Below, piece by piece: positions 50,220-60,374 of a stretch of 64,000 bases of DNA; position 1 is the stretch's first letter, and every line of letters begins with the position of its first letter. The notes beneath the pieces are model-generated. The model had not been told where the DNA came from. It made no database searches and worked only from the letters and a program-made list of their open reading frames with translations. The translations under genes were made by a program, and so were the position numbers. The DNA is from Kaiparowitsia implicata GSE-PSE-MK54-09C (lineage in GTDB: Bacteria > Cyanobacteriota > Cyanobacteriia > Elainellales > Elainellaceae): positions 27,418 to 91,417 of the forward strand of contig JAHHHI010000077.1 of assembly GCA_019359435.1 (NCBI GenBank). The letters run 5' to 3'.

Positions 50220-52517
50220 TCATAAGTCAAGCCTGAGTAAGCTGCTAGCAATGCGATGGAAGCTGTGGGGAGACAAGCGCGGAGATCGATTGATGCATTC
50301 GGCTAGAAGTTTTGTTGCATTGTAGTACTGCTGCAACAGAGCGCGATCGTCTTCAGTAAAGCTCCAGTCGCAGCGCAGTTGATAATGATGGTTCATGAAC
50401 TGACGTACTCGCTGCTTCCAGATGTGATGGGTTGCACTCCACCAAGCTGCTCGATCGCGATAGTTGCTAAGCTGCTGTTCAATTTGAAACTGCCACTCGT
50501 CTAACGCTGTTTTCAGCCGGATGTTTTCGAGCGATCGCAGACTTTCCTCGGCTCTGCGAATAGCGTTGAAAAACACATCATGCTGACTCTCTTTGGCATG
50601 CAATACCCGATAGAACTGAGCGTGAATTTCTAGCAGGTGCCCGGAAATAGCGCTGGTTGCCATATCAAAATCAGGGAAGTCGAGCGGTCGGGGCGATCGC
50701 CGCCCAAAGCTAGAAATATATCCCACCTGCTCTAGGCTAGAGACAAAGTACCAAGCTCGCAGCAGCGTGATTGGGTAGGATTGCTCTGGATAGATGTCAT
50801 CAACAAATACTTGGGTATGTTGATCGAGCCATCGCATGAATTGCTGAGATTTTGTATTTCTAGACAGGGTTTGATCCAGCTTTACCTTTAAGTTCATCAA
50901 GAAATCATCGACTATGGTTTCTGGCAGCAGTTCCGCGACGACCTCAATCACAAATCGCCAGCGTTCATCGGCTACATGGTCATAAATTAGAGGAAATTCT
51001 CGCTGAGAATCTAGACACACAGCCGTTAAGTATTCTTGAAATGTGAGATGAGAAAACGAATAGTAGTTCGATGCGCGAGACACAAGCAGCCCATGCTGTA
51101 ACTCGATGGATCGTAGAATAGCTGCCGCATCAATCTCTATAGGGTTTGTATTGAACTCTTTTTGAAAGAAGTCTTCGATAACTGCTTCAACTTCACGACG
51201 TGGAAATAGGGTTTGCCCCCGCTTAAAAAAGTTGGCTGCAATCACGCTCAGCAATGTCTCTTTAACTTTTGCGTTGAGCTGTTGGTAGGGCGTGTCGCGT
51301 TCGACAATGCGATACACATCCCATTCACGCAAGAGTAAATCAAACCCCCGTTTATAAAGCTCTAAACGGCTGTTGGGAAAGTCGCCATCGGCATTAAAGA
51401 CGCGACAGAGCATGGTGAGCAGCAGCGGCGTGGTGGCGAGTTCCCCAATGGCAACATGTCGGCGCAGCCGCTCCATAAACTGGGTGCTGCGATCGCTCTG
51501 TTCGGTCAGAGTAAACCAGCGACGGGCAAACTCACGAATCTGATTGGGGTCAAAGGCGGCGATCGTCACCAGCTCAAAGCCAGGAAGGCGGATGCGTAAG
51601 GGAGGGCGACAACTCACCACGAAGCGGCATTTATGATACTGCGACACTAACGCCCGCACCTGAATCAGCACCCGAACGCGCTCTGCTTCTGGCACCTCAT
51701 CCAACCCATCCAGCAGAAGCAAGATCCGCCCGTTTGATAAGAGGCTGCGAACGGCTTCGATAGGATTCGGCACCTGGCAGGTGGTGAAGTATTGCTCAAT
51801 GTAGAAGGTCAGCGTGGAGCGCGGGCCCAGTTCAGCAAAATCCTTAAACGCGATGAAGACAGGCACATACTCAGGAAAGATCTGACCCTGGTTGCACCGA
51901 GTGGCCAGCCATTGTAAGTAGGTTGTTTTGCCGGAGCCTGGTTTGCTGTGGAGGAATAAGCGATTGAAGCGCTGAACTGCCTGCTCTCCCGAAATGCGCT
52001 GCCCTGAGGCATGGCCCAAACGATTGAAGTTGCCAATATCTGGATTACGGCTAAGGCTCCCTTCATCAGCGATGTGGTCTGCATCGGCTTGGGGCAACTG
52101 AATGAGATTGGTAGGAACGTAGATGCTATCGGTTTTGATGTTGCGGCTAAACACCTGGATAGAGGCGCAGTCATTCACAATACGTTCACGCACGCAGGCC
52201 CTAACTTGGGCAATGAGGTCATCCAGGGTTAGAGCAATAGCCGCTGGCTCAGGGTCGGGGCGACGCGAGGGGGAACGGTCGCTCTCTGGCTCTTCGCCAA
52301 CTTCTTCCCAGTCTAGGCCGAGCCGTTCGCAAATCCGTTCGAACGAGTCGAAGCTTAAATTCCGTTGATCAAAAAAGCGGAATACTGTCGAACGGTCGAC
52401 CTCCGCTGTATCGGCTAGCCGAGAGCGGTTGCTTTGATAGCTGATGTCTAACGAACGCTTGGCTAAGGCAAAGCCACTGTCGGTTAGACGCAAACGAGTG
52501 GGAAGCCGAAATTGCAT
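50220..52517 (-). CDS. HTH-NACHT STAND ATPase
   Basis: 765 residues. The N-terminal helix-turn-helix (residues about 28-70: NRSRLADTAEVDRSTVFRFF) is followed by a linker and a NACHT NTPase: Walker A KPGSGKTTY near 192, Walker B LLLLDGLDEVPE near 267, sensor-type CRPPLR. The NACHT-proximal winged helix and helical segments end in a long all-helical C-terminus with no recognisable LRR, WD40 or TPR repeats. STAND proteins are ATP-driven switches. Bacterial NACHT proteins include NLR-like anti-phage defence proteins, so immunity is plausible, while the HTH leaves gene control open. It stands alone on the strand. ATG 52517 is used; no strong ribosome site. Confidence 0.8.
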   Translation of the reverse strand: MQFRLPTRLRLTDSGFALAKRSLDISYQSNRSRLADTAEVDRSTVFRFFDQRNLSFDSFERICERLGLDWEEVGEEPESDRSPSRRPDPEPAAIALTLDDLIAQVRACVRERIVNDCASIQVFSRNIKTDSIYVPTNLIQLPQADADHIADEGSLSRNPDIGNFNRLGHASGQRISGEQAVQRFNRLFLHSKPGSGKTTYLQWLATRCNQGQIFPEYVPVFIAFKDFAELGPRSTLTFYIEQYFTTCQVPNPIEAVRSLLSNGRILLLLDGLDEVPEAERVRVLIQVRALVSQYHKCRFVVSCRPPLRIRLPGFELVTIAAFDPNQIREFARRWFTLTEQSDRSTQFMERLRRHVAIGELATTPLLLTMLCRVFNADGDFPNSRLELYKRGFDLLLREWDVYRIVERDTPYQQLNAKVKETLLSVIAANFFKRGQTLFPRREVEAVIEDFFQKEFNTNPIEIDAAAILRSIELQHGLLVSRASNYYSFSHLTFQEYLTAVCLDSQREFPLIYDHVADERWRFVIEVVAELLPETIVDDFLMNLKVKLDQTLSRNTKSQQFMRWLDQHTQVFVDDIYPEQSYPITLLRAWYFVSSLEQVGYISSFGRRSPRPLDFPDFDMATSAISGHLLEIHAQFYRVLHAKESQHDVFFNAIRRAEESLRSLENIRLKTALDEWQFQIEQQLSNYRDRAAWWSATHHIWKQRVRQFMNHHYQLRCDWSFTEDDRALLQQYYNATKLLAECINRSPRLSPHSFHRIASSLLRLDL

Positions 52518-53146
52518 GAATGAGCGGTAGTTGCAGACCTGATGGAGCCGATACGATTTCTCGTTAGTTAAGAAATTACCACATTGGCTTTCAGTTCCTA
52601 GCCTAGTTTCTAAGTATTTATGCGCTGGCTTTGCGGATTTTTATACAGGCTCTTGAGCTACAGACTCAAGGCTTCAGGATAGGGAAATGAGGGTCGGGCG
52701 ATCGCTCTACCCTTGCATACGAGCATATGGGGGCGATCGCCAGCGAAAGGATCGCCCTCCAGAATTACCTGCGGCGGTGAGACAGATGCAGGTTTTTGGG
52801 GGGCAATGCTAAGGGATATCCGCACGCACTTCCAAGAGCAAAGTCGGTTGAGACATTCAAGACTGACGCCAATGCCCTCCTTTTATGAAGTTTTGCAAAA
52901 GAATGCCTGTTGCAGCAACAGGTGCCACAGGGTCGAGCAACACGCCCCCTTTAATGTGTAAACAGAGAGAAAACCAGAGAAACCCGTATGTGAAGGGTTG
53001 GTGCTCTCTCGTTCGGGATCTGTTCCCTCTAGTCACCCTATCCCGATTCTGCACCATTGATCCAACCGTTTTTCTAAGGAGGATTAGAAGAGCCACTGAC
53101 AACGCACTGGGCCCCCACTGTTCATTGTTTTAGCTGGAGCTTTCCT
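52518..53146. other. Gene-free spacer NACHT / zinc-ribbon gene
   Basis: No confident gene in 630 bases. Short frames at 52713 and 52885 show no family. A small hairpin, CTGTTGC-AGCAACAG, is near 52908, and two HIP1 sites lie at about 52700-52740. Confidence 0.45.
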
Positions 53147-53419
53147 ATGTATACCGATCAACCGTCACCCTCTCATCACCACCCTCACTTGGCCTGCCCC
53201 CACTGTGGGCACAACTCGGTGGTGCAACATGGCAATGTCTACATTTGCCTCAACTGCAACTTCCAGCGAAATGTGTCTGAACCCGGCGCAACACTTGGAT
53301 TGCTGCCAGCTTTGGGGATTACGGTACTGGTTTGGTTTATGGTTCAACTCGCTTACGCTCCTCCCCAAACTTCAACACCCTTATCCCCTCCGATTGATCA
53401 AGGTGAACAACTGCTTTAA
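53147..53419 (+). CDS. Small zinc-ribbon membrane protein
   Basis: 90 residues. A His-rich start is followed by a zinc ribbon with C17, C20 (CPHCG) and C34, C37 (CLNC). One membrane helix (about residues 48-68: LGLLPALGITVLVWFMVQLA) and a Pro/Ser/Thr-rich end complete it. The ribbon would face the cytosol. The function is unknown; similar small proteins occur widely in cyanobacteria. Confidence 0.6.
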   Translation: MYTDQPSPSHHHPHLACPHCGHNSVVQHGNVYICLNCNFQRNVSEPGATLGLLPALGITVLVWFMVQLAYAPPQTSTPLSPPIDQGEQLL

Positions 53420-53467
53420 CTAGGATTTGGGATACGCTCAACCCCTTGATGTGCATGAATCAGGGGC

Positions 53468-53526
53468 TTTTGGAGCACCGCGCGTCGCGTGGTGCCTTAA
53501 AACGCTCTTACCCCGAGCTGACGTTA
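53468..53526. repeat. Palindromic intergenic repeat, copy D
   Basis: Hairpin TTTTGGAGCACC (53468-53479) / GGTGCCTTAAAA (53491-53502) followed by CGCTCTTACCCCGAGCTGACGT. The reverse complement contains the family unit CAGCTCGGGGTAAGAGCGTT. Confidence 0.6.
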
Positions 53527-53540
53527 ATAACTCGGCGCTA

Positions 53541-53662
53541 ATATCAATTCCGAAAATTTGGGCTACAAATGGGGGGCAAGGGGGCTTTGCCCCCTTGTGG
53601 GGAAGGCAGTTCCCCACCCCCCTCCTCAAACAATCCGTCGTTCTGATTTAGAGAATTGATAT
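53541..53662 (+). mobile_element. MITE-like repeat, copy 2
   Basis: A 122-bp unit with ends ATATCAATTC (53541-53550) and GAATTGATAT (53653-53662). It is homologous to 20120-20233 in opposite orientation. The internal stem here is GGGGGC-TTT-GCCCCC, where copy 1 has a shorter C/G stem with different bases. It has no coding capacity. Confidence 0.7.
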
Positions 53663-53743
53663 AACCACCGCAATTCTGTCCAATACGGGGAGACTGCCGC
53701 GGCTTTAGGCTAAATCCCGATGACTAGGGAGAGGCTAAAGCCA

Positions 53744-54919
53744 ATGGCTTGGATCAAAGACCTGTCGATTTCGGCGGCGATCGCCGGATTTGTGACGGTG
53801 CTGGTGGGGTTTACCAGTTCTGCTGTGATTGTGTTTCAGGCGGCCCAAGCGTTAGAGGCCACGCCCGCTGAAATCGGCTCTTGGATGTGGGCGCTGGGCG
53901 TGGGCATGGGGCTCACCTGCATTGGTCTATCGCTGCGATACCGCGTGCCTGTGGTGACGGCTTGGTCAACTCCAGGGGCTGCGATGCTGATCACCGCTGC
54001 TGCTGGGGTGCCCATGAACGAAGCCATCGGAGCCTTTTTGGTCTCTGGCCTGTTGATTGCGCTATGTGGCTTTAGCGGCTGGTTTGAACGGGTGATGACC
54101 CGTATTCCGCTGTCGCTGGCGTCGGGAATGCTAGCAGGCGTGCTGGTGCGGTTTGGGCTAGAGGTGTTTACGGCGATGCAAACCCAGTTTGCGATGGTGT
54201 TTGCCATGTTTTGCACCTATTTGATTCTGCGGCGGTGGCAGCCGCGCTATGCGGTGGTGGCAGCGCTGTTGGTGGGGTTGGCGATCGCCGCAGCCCAGGG
54301 ATTATTGGAGTGGCAAACCGTGCAGGTGCAGCTCGCCCAGCCGCAATTTATCTGGCCGCAGTTTTCGGCTGGGGCGCTAGTGGGGGTGGCTCTGCCGCTG
54401 TTTGTGGTCACCATGGCTTCGCAAAATGTGCCGGGGGTGGCGGTGATCCGAGCGTCGGGATATCGAGTGCCGATCTCGCCGCTGATTGGCTGGACGGGTG
54501 CAGCGACCGTTGTGCTTGCGCCGTTTGGGGCGTTTGCCCTCAATTTGGCTGCCATTACGGCTGCAATTTGTATGGGACGAGAAGCCCACGAAGACCCTGC
54601 TAAGCGCTATTGGGCGGCGATCGCCGCTGGCGTTTTTTACCTTCTTATCGGCTTATTTGGCGCTACAGTGGCTGCTGTGTTTGCGGCGTTTCCCGCAGAA
54701 CTGGTGTTGGCGATCGCCGGGCTAGCTCTGCTGGGCACCATTGGCAACGGGCTGGCGATCGCACTCCAGCATGAGCCCGATCGGGAATCGGCACTGATTA
54801 CCTTTTTGGTGACGGCATCGGGCATTAGCCTGTTGGGCATTGGGTCAGCATTTTGGGGGCTGATCGCAGGCGGACTGGCGATCGCCGTGGCGAGATGGCG
54901 GCGGCCCGCCACGCCCTAA
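53744..54919 (+). CDS. benE: BenE-family transporter
   Basis: 391 residues from ATG 53744 (MAWIKDLSIS); ATG 53720 is in frame. It is an integral membrane protein with about 11-12 helices and the BenE signature regions (SAAIAGFVTVLVGFTSSAVI, VPVVTAWSTPGAAM, VVTMASQNVPGVAVIRASGY). BenE members are benzoate/H+ symporters in proteobacteria. The substrate in a cyanobacterium is uncertain, and there is no benzoate pathway gene nearby. Small in-frame HIP1 sites code IAG/IAA in the helices. Confidence 0.85.
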   Translation: MAWIKDLSISAAIAGFVTVLVGFTSSAVIVFQAAQALEATPAEIGSWMWALGVGMGLTCIGLSLRYRVPVVTAWSTPGAAMLITAAAGVPMNEAIGAFLVSGLLIALCGFSGWFERVMTRIPLSLASGMLAGVLVRFGLEVFTAMQTQFAMVFAMFCTYLILRRWQPRYAVVAALLVGLAIAAAQGLLEWQTVQVQLAQPQFIWPQFSAGALVGVALPLFVVTMASQNVPGVAVIRASGYRVPISPLIGWTGAATVVLAPFGAFALNLAAITAAICMGREAHEDPAKRYWAAIAAGVFYLLIGLFGATVAAVFAAFPAELVLAIAGLALLGTIGNGLAIALQHEPDRESALITFLVTASGISLLGIGSAFWGLIAGGLAIAVARWRRPATP

Positions 54920-54931
54920 TCCCAGTCTGGG

Positions 54932-56392
54932 TCAGTCTTGTCGGGGTGGCAATGCAGGATCTTCGTCGTCTTTCAGCCGTTCAATCTGGGCTTCAATCGA
55001 TTGCAGTAGCTGTTGCAAGGCGGGCAGCACATCCAGCCGAGACACGCCCAAGCCCATATCATCGGCATTGCGATCGCGAATTTCGCTAATTTTATTTTGA
55101 AGCTGCTTGGCAATACCCAAGGCATCGCGTTCAAGCATGGCCAACTGCTGCCGCTTATAGAACCGCAGCGCCGCCCCGCGCAATACCTGCAGGGTGGCTT
55201 CTTCACCCCGCTCAGTGGGGATAAATCGAAACCGCAGCAGCAGGCGATTGCCCCGATAGAGCCGCTCTGACTCTGCCTGCTTGATGCGTGTAATAGGCAA
55301 CAGCGACAGTCCACTGAGAATTTTTAACTCGTTAATCACGCCTTGAAAGGTGCGCTGATCAAGATGTTCGAGCACCGACTGAAGTACCCCATCTTGACTC
55401 CACAAGACACGCCCATGGCCGCTCTGCCACTCAAAGTAGAGCCGCCCAATGCCACCCACCAACACCCGTCCCAGCAGTTCTTGCATCAGGTCGTGGGGTT
55501 TGAGAGTTGCCAAGGCTTCGATGGGGCGATCGCCGTAGCGCTGCGCCACCACTAGCTCAGGAATGGGGTGCAGCAGCGGTAGGGAGTGCGGCGACCGAGC
55601 TGGCTGGGGAGAGGGCGCAGGCGAGGGGGCTTCATCATCCACCAGCATAGTCAGCGGAATGCTGTCATCGAGTTCAAAAATGGGGCTCTCGGTCTGGGGA
55701 TTGGCCTTTGGATTGAGCTGGCGGTGGGCCTGGGGATTGGGCTGACGGTTGGTCTGACGATTTGGCTGTGAGTTGGGCTGCGCCCGGCGAGTTGCGGCTG
55801 ATTCGGCCCTAGGGGATTGAAGATTATCGTGAAGCGTGGCATCCATCCCTGGCGCAACTGTGGGGCGGTAGGGGCGGGCTGGCGGTTCATCTAGTTCGTC
55901 AGGGCTATCCACAATTAGGGTCGGCGGTGGGTCTTGACGAGAGGCGATGGGCTGGGGCGATCGCTCTCCCGGTGGGGGCGATCGCCGAGCGGGGGGCCTG
56001 AGCGGGGGTGGAGTGGTGCCGGGCTCTGGCACAACGGCTTTCGTTGTTTTCCCGGTATAGCTGAGATAGGCCGACAAGGTTGCCTGAAGGGCTTCTGAAG
56101 AAATGACGTGAGGCTTGACCAAGTAATTGTGATAAGCCACAATGCGCCGCACATAGTCAGACGTAGCGCCATCAGAGGGATTGACCAGCCCTAGGGCAAT
56201 GCGGCTGCCTTCCACAAACAGCGGCAACACTTGGTAATACAGACAGGCTTCGAAAGGCAACACCCCATCAATGAGCGTAAACATTTGAGGAATGTTGATG
56301 CGCTGCGCCAAATCTGGCGCAAACTGCTTCAGGATGGCTTGAGAAGAGGCACCACCCACGAGGGGTTCGCTGCCGTGTGGAATCGGCGTCAT
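54932..56392 (-). CDS. MshEN/GspE-N-like protein without ATPase core
   Basis: 486 residues. Residues about 15-125 resemble the N-terminal domain of PilB/GspE ATPases (QRINIPQMFTLIDGVLPFEA, YYQVLPLFVEGSRIALGLVN). Residues 130-285 are Pro/Gln/Asn/Arg-rich and repetitive (QPNRQTNRQPNPQAHRQ). Residues 300-440 resemble the PilB N2 region (DLMQELLGRVLVGGIGRLYF, SQDGVLQSVLEHLD) with no Walker A or B after it. A short coiled coil ends the protein. It may be a regulator or adaptor of type IV pili or another secretion ATPase; this is inference. It is convergent with benE, 12 bases apart. Confidence 0.55.
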   Translation of the reverse strand: MTPIPHGSEPLVGGASSQAILKQFAPDLAQRINIPQMFTLIDGVLPFEACLYYQVLPLFVEGSRIALGLVNPSDGATSDYVRRIVAYHNYLVKPHVISSEALQATLSAYLSYTGKTTKAVVPEPGTTPPPLRPPARRSPPPGERSPQPIASRQDPPPTLIVDSPDELDEPPARPYRPTVAPGMDATLHDNLQSPRAESAATRRAQPNSQPNRQTNRQPNPQAHRQLNPKANPQTESPIFELDDSIPLTMLVDDEAPSPAPSPQPARSPHSLPLLHPIPELVVAQRYGDRPIEALATLKPHDLMQELLGRVLVGGIGRLYFEWQSGHGRVLWSQDGVLQSVLEHLDQRTFQGVINELKILSGLSLLPITRIKQAESERLYRGNRLLLRFRFIPTERGEEATLQVLRGAALRFYKRQQLAMLERDALGIAKQLQNKISEIRDRNADDMGLGVSRLDVLPALQQLLQSIEAQIERLKDDEDPALPPRQD

Positions 56393-56776
56393 GGCGAAGG
56401 AAAGAAATAAGACAACATTGCGCTAAAGCGCTGAAAGAAGACAAAGATGGAGCAATGTGCCGCACTAGTTTAAGAAAACCATAGCGCGTTAGGATTCCTA
56501 TCGCCCAATGATTCACTACTCTATGGCGTAACTCTATGGCGTACCGGATTGGGGCATAGTCTGGTGACGGACAGTTTACGGACAGTCTAGTGCTGCCTTG
56601 TTCGGTGACGCATCCAGACGGTTAGCCACCCATTCCAAGGGATACGGCAACGTCAGCCGGGCAGCTAGCCGCTGCAAGAGCCAGGCTTAAGAGGCGAAGT
56701 AGAGTGCGATGCGACCTCTCGTTGAGCGTTCTTGACTAAAACAAACCGAACGTGCAGTCAACACCATCCTGCACTC
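56393..56776. other. Gene-free spacer
   Basis: No gene is seen. It lies upstream of the MshEN-like gene and downstream of the HetZ-related gene. A short direct repeat, CTCTATGGCGTA, occurs at about 56520 and 56533. Confidence 0.4.
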
Positions 56777-57916
56777 TTAGTCCCCTGATGGTTCGGCATT
56801 ACGAAACTCGTAAGCCTCTAGATAGAGTTTAGAGCATTCGTTCTTGACTTGGTTCACCTTTATGTTGCGTTCTCGGGCAATGTCTTCTGTCGTGCTGCCA
56901 GCCTTGAGCAACTGAATCATGTCTCGCTGTGATTCCGTTCGGCTGTCGTAGAAGCGCTCCCACAGGGCGATGCTGAGACCAAAATTTTGCTCGGCGGTGG
57001 TGCCGAGCCAGGAACTGGTGAGTGTGGGCTCTACTTTAGATGCAAAGACGTTTTTGGCGTGGTAGCTAATTTTTTCTCTGAGGCGGTAGACCTGTTTGAT
57101 GGGCAGATCGAGTTCTCGGGCGATCGCCTCTTGAGATTTGCCCATAACGTGCAGCTCAAGCCATCGCGCCGCTAGCGGATCAACCGTATCGTGCAGGTAG
57201 GTCACAAACTCCTGCATCACGGTAGAGCGGGCAGTTTGCTGTTCTTCATAGGCTTGTTGGGCTTGATAATCAGTCTGAGCCTGAAGGTCGAGTAAGCTCA
57301 GGGAGCCGTCAGTTTCATCAGAAGAAATTTCTTCTGAGACAATGCGGATTAAATCCCCTGTGGGCACCTGAGTCATGCCGCCTCGATGGGCCCGTCTTAA
57401 ATAGTTGACGAAGCGGTAAATCAGCAGCGGCTGGTTGCGGATGGGGCGCAGGCAGTATTCCTCTAAGGTGGACAGCAGCAGCGTGTCACGCAGGCGCATG
57501 CTGGGCGTGCATTGAGAAATCCAGCTAATTTGCTGCTGAATGTAGCGATCGCTCTGAATCAGCTCTTGAATCACCTCTTGCAGCACGTCCATCACCGTGC
57601 GCTGGCGATCGCGCGAGAGCGACACCCAGGTTCGCACTTTACTGCGAATCAGCGACAGGCTAGAGAGCCGCTGCATCAACTTGCGGTAGGCCAGATCGCG
57701 TGGCACCTTAAGATAGCGCTGTTGCAGAATGCGAAAGCGATAGTCCATCGCTTGCTGTGTGACCTGAAACTGCTCTGGCGTCATCGCGTCAAACCGCTCA
57801 GCGTCATCGCCAATGAGCCAGCTCACAATACTGTGCTGAGCCGCAGCAGCTTGGTCCGACGCTTCTGCCGCCAGCCGTGCCTGCCAATGTTGTCTCAGTT
57901 CTTCAGCCCGTGACAT
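56777..57916 (-). CDS. HetZ-related protein (type 2)
   Basis: 379 residues of the HetZ family, known first from heterocyst control in Anabaena but also present in non-heterocystous cyanobacteria. Conserved parts include WVSLSRDRQRTVMDVLQEVI, EEYCLRPIRNQPLLIYRFVN and YLRRAHRGGMTQVPTGDLI. Two sigma-like helix-turn-helix segments follow (GKSQEAIARELDLPIKQVYR; GSTTEDIARERNIKVNQVKN), suggesting DNA binding. Its presence alone does not prove heterocyst formation. Monocistronic; targets unknown. Confidence 0.8.
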   Translation of the reverse strand: MSRAEELRQHWQARLAAEASDQAAAAQHSIVSWLIGDDAERFDAMTPEQFQVTQQAMDYRFRILQQRYLKVPRDLAYRKLMQRLSSLSLIRSKVRTWVSLSRDRQRTVMDVLQEVIQELIQSDRYIQQQISWISQCTPSMRLRDTLLLSTLEEYCLRPIRNQPLLIYRFVNYLRRAHRGGMTQVPTGDLIRIVSEEISSDETDGSLSLLDLQAQTDYQAQQAYEEQQTARSTVMQEFVTYLHDTVDPLAARWLELHVMGKSQEAIARELDLPIKQVYRLREKISYHAKNVFASKVEPTLTSSWLGTTAEQNFGLSIALWERFYDSRTESQRDMIQLLKAGSTTEDIARERNIKVNQVKNECSKLYLEAYEFRNAEPSGD

Positions 57917-58195
57917 GCCTGCTCATCCATTGCTTGCCTACTGCGCTCATCCGGTCTGTCAACTTAACGGTCTAACACTGTTTCACGTCGTCTTGGCTAG
58001 ACCCACCTGCGGATCGGTTCGCTGCAATCCCTACTGTATGCCAGGACGACGGCGCTAGCTACTTAAGGGCGGCTGTGGGTGTCGAGCAGCGGTTGGGCGA
58101 TCGCCCAGCCCTCTCGCCCAGCCCTCCCACTCTTCAGTGTCGCATCCTTAGGGTGCGCTCTAGAGCACCTAACCCAACTCCCAACCTGCTCAGGC

Positions 58196-58471
58196 TTAGG
58201 GCAGAGGGGGCTCATCTGTCGTTTCAAGGGCCACCGCTAGCCGATCGAGCGCACTGGTCACTTGGCCCATGCGCTCAAGTGCTGCATCGTGGTTTTCTGC
58301 CAGGGTTTGCACCGCGTCGCTTAGCGCAAAAATTTGATAGCCCTGCTGCTGCACCTGTTTGGCGAGGGTGTCTAAGTTTTGAGACACGCGATCAATCGTT
58401 TCAGTGCTGACCAGCACGGCTTCGCCAATTTGTTTGACCAACGCCTCCAACTGTTTAGACTGTTCGTTCAC
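58196..58471 (-). CDS. Small coiled-coil hypothetical protein
   Basis: 91 residues from GTG 58471. Heptad-like and helical throughout (LVKQIGEAVLVSTETIDRVS, NLDTLAKQVQQQGYQIFALS), with an acidic end. No signal peptide. It is probably cytosolic and oligomeric. I recognise no family. No partner gene adjoins it. Confidence 0.5.
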   Translation of the reverse strand: MNEQSKQLEALVKQIGEAVLVSTETIDRVSQNLDTLAKQVQQQGYQIFALSDAVQTLAENHDAALERMGQVTSALDRLAVALETTDEPPLP

Positions 58472-58889
58472 GCTCCCGTACCCTCATCCACTATCCCGTA
58501 TCGTTCTGTACGAATCATCACATCGTTGTATAGCCCGCCAGTGACCGCAGTCTTCTGGCTACATGGGTGCGATTTACGTGTGCGATGATATGTTGTGCCA
58601 TTCGTTGGAAAATTATAGGGGCGATCGCCCCGTCATGTTCCATCACTTGCGGCACCCCCTGAGGGCTCATGCCCTCTCCTGCCTCCAACGTATGTTAAGA
58701 GTACTGCAACTTAACGCAATTGGCTTCCATAATGTATGGATAGGCTTGTCTTCATACACCGCCCCGAGTTCATGCCCTGTGCCCCAGACTGAATCAGCGG
58801 CATAGCTATTGAAGGGGAACTGGTGATGGAAAACAGCCCACTCCATTGCGCCAAGTGCGATCGCACCATGAGGACGAGAATCCATAATT
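58472..58889. other. Spacer upstream of gatB
   Basis: No gene is called. HIP1 sites occur at about 58620 and 58858. A small GGGGCGATCGCCCC palindrome is at 58618-58631. Confidence 0.4.
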
Positions 58890-60374
58890 ATGACCTCTGC
58901 TGCTCCTGCTAAAACCCAATATGAAGCTGTCATTGGGCTAGAAACCCACTGCCAGCTCAGCACCGAAACGAAGATTTTTTCCACCAGCTCTACCCAGTTT
59001 GGCGGCGACCCCAACACCAACATTGACCCGGTATGCATGGGGCTGCCGGGTACGCTGCCCGTGCTCAACCAAAAAGTGCTGGAATACGCCGTCAAGGCGG
59101 GGCTAGCGCTGAACTGCCAGATTGCGCCGTACAGCAAGTTTGACCGTAAGCAGTACTTTTATCCCGACTTACCCAAAAACTACCAAATCTCGCAGTATGA
59201 CCTGCCGATCGCTGAGCATGGCTGGCTAGAGATTGAGCTAGACGATGAGGCGGGCAGTCTTGTTCGCAAACGCATCGGCATCACCCGGCTGCACATGGAA
59301 GAAGATGCTGGAAAGCTGGTTCATGGCGGGGGCGATCGCCTCTCTGGTTCCACCTACTCGCTCGTAGACTACAACCGGGCAGGCATTCCCCTCGTCGAAA
59401 TCGTCTCAGAGCCCGATCTTCGCTCTGGCACCGAGGCCGCAGAATATGCCCGCGAACTGCGCCGCATCATGCGCTACCTAGGCGTCTCTGATGGCAACAT
59501 GCAGGAAGGGTCGCTGCGCTGTGATGTCAACATCTCCGTTCGCCCAGTAGGCACCGAGGCCTTTGGTACCAAGGTCGAAATCAAAAACATGAACTCCTTC
59601 AACGCCATTGAGCGCGCCATCAATTACGAGATTGAGCGGCAAACAGCCGCCGTTGAAGCGGGCGAACCCATCTATCAAGAAACGCGCCTGTGGGAAGAAG
59701 GGGCACAGCGCACCATCTCGATGCGGATGAAGGAAGGGTCGAGCGACTATCGCTATTTCCCTGAGCCAGACTTAGGGCCGATCCAGGTTTCATCCCAGCA
59801 GCTTGAGGCATGGCGCACAGAGCTACCAGAACTGCCTGCCCAAAAGCGCCAGCGCTATGAGCAAGACCTGGGTCTATCGCCCTACGACGCTCGCGTGCTG
59901 ACCGATGACCGCGCCATGACCGAATATTTCGAAGCGGCGATCGCCACCGGAGCCAATGCTAAACAAGCTGCCAACTGGCTCATGGGCGATATCAGCGCCT
60001 ACTTAAACACCGAAAAGGCCGCGATTACCGACATTGCGCTCACCCCCCAAACCCTGGCAGAAATGATCGGGCTGATTGATGACAGCACCATCAGCACTAA
60101 AATCGCCAAAGACATTCTTCCCGACCTGCTCGCCCAGGGCGGCTCTGCTAAAGATTTGGTAGAACGCAAAGGATTGATTCAGATGTCTGACCCCGCTGTA
60201 CTAGAAGCCGAAATCGAGCAAGTGATTGCGGCCCACCCCGATGAGCTAGAGAAGTATCGGGCAGGCAAAACCAAATTGCTGGGATTCTTTGTTGGGCAGG
60301 TGATGAAGCGCACGGGTGGCCGCGCCGACCCCAAACTTACCAACCAACTCCTCGCAAAAAAGTTGAACGGGTAA
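58890..60374 (+). CDS. gatB: Asp-tRNA(Asn)/Glu-tRNA(Gln) amidotransferase subunit B
   Basis: 494 residues, the full GatB length. It has the PET112 signature ([20 protein letters not shown]), the kinase-like core ([65 protein letters not shown]) and the C-terminal helical Yqey-like tail. GatB phosphorylates and amidates misacylated tRNA together with GatA and GatC, giving Gln-tRNA in cyanobacteria, which lack GlnRS. gatA and gatC are elsewhere. Confidence 0.97.
   Translation: MTSAAPAKTQYEAVIGLETHCQLSTETKIFSTSSTQFGGDPNTNIDPVCMGLPGTLPVLNQKVLEYAVKAGLALNCQIAPYSKFDRKQYFYPDLPKNYQISQYDLPIAEHGWLEIELDDEAGSLVRKRIGITRLHMEEDAGKLVHGGGDRLSGSTYSLVDYNRAGIPLVEIVSEPDLRSGTEAAEYARELRRIMRYLGVSDGNMQEGSLRCDVNISVRPVGTEAFGTKVEIKNMNSFNAIERAINYEIERQTAAVEAGEPIYQETRLWEEGAQRTISMRMKEGSSDYRYFPEPDLGPIQVSSQQLEAWRTELPELPAQKRQRYEQDLGLSPYDARVLTDDRAMTEYFEAAIATGANAKQAANWLMGDISAYLNTEKAAITDIALTPQTLAEMIGLIDDSTISTKIAKDILPDLLAQGGSAKDLVERKGLIQMSDPAVLEAEIEQVIAAHPDELEKYRAGKTKLLGFFVGQVMKRTGGRADPKLTNQLLAKKLNG

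Larger units (their letters stand above)
53420..53743. other. Spacer packed with repeats
   Basis: Contains palindromic repeat copy D (53468-53526) directly followed by MITE-like copy 2 (53541-53662). The two are only 14 bases apart, leaving little unexplained sequence before the transporter gene. Confidence 0.6.
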
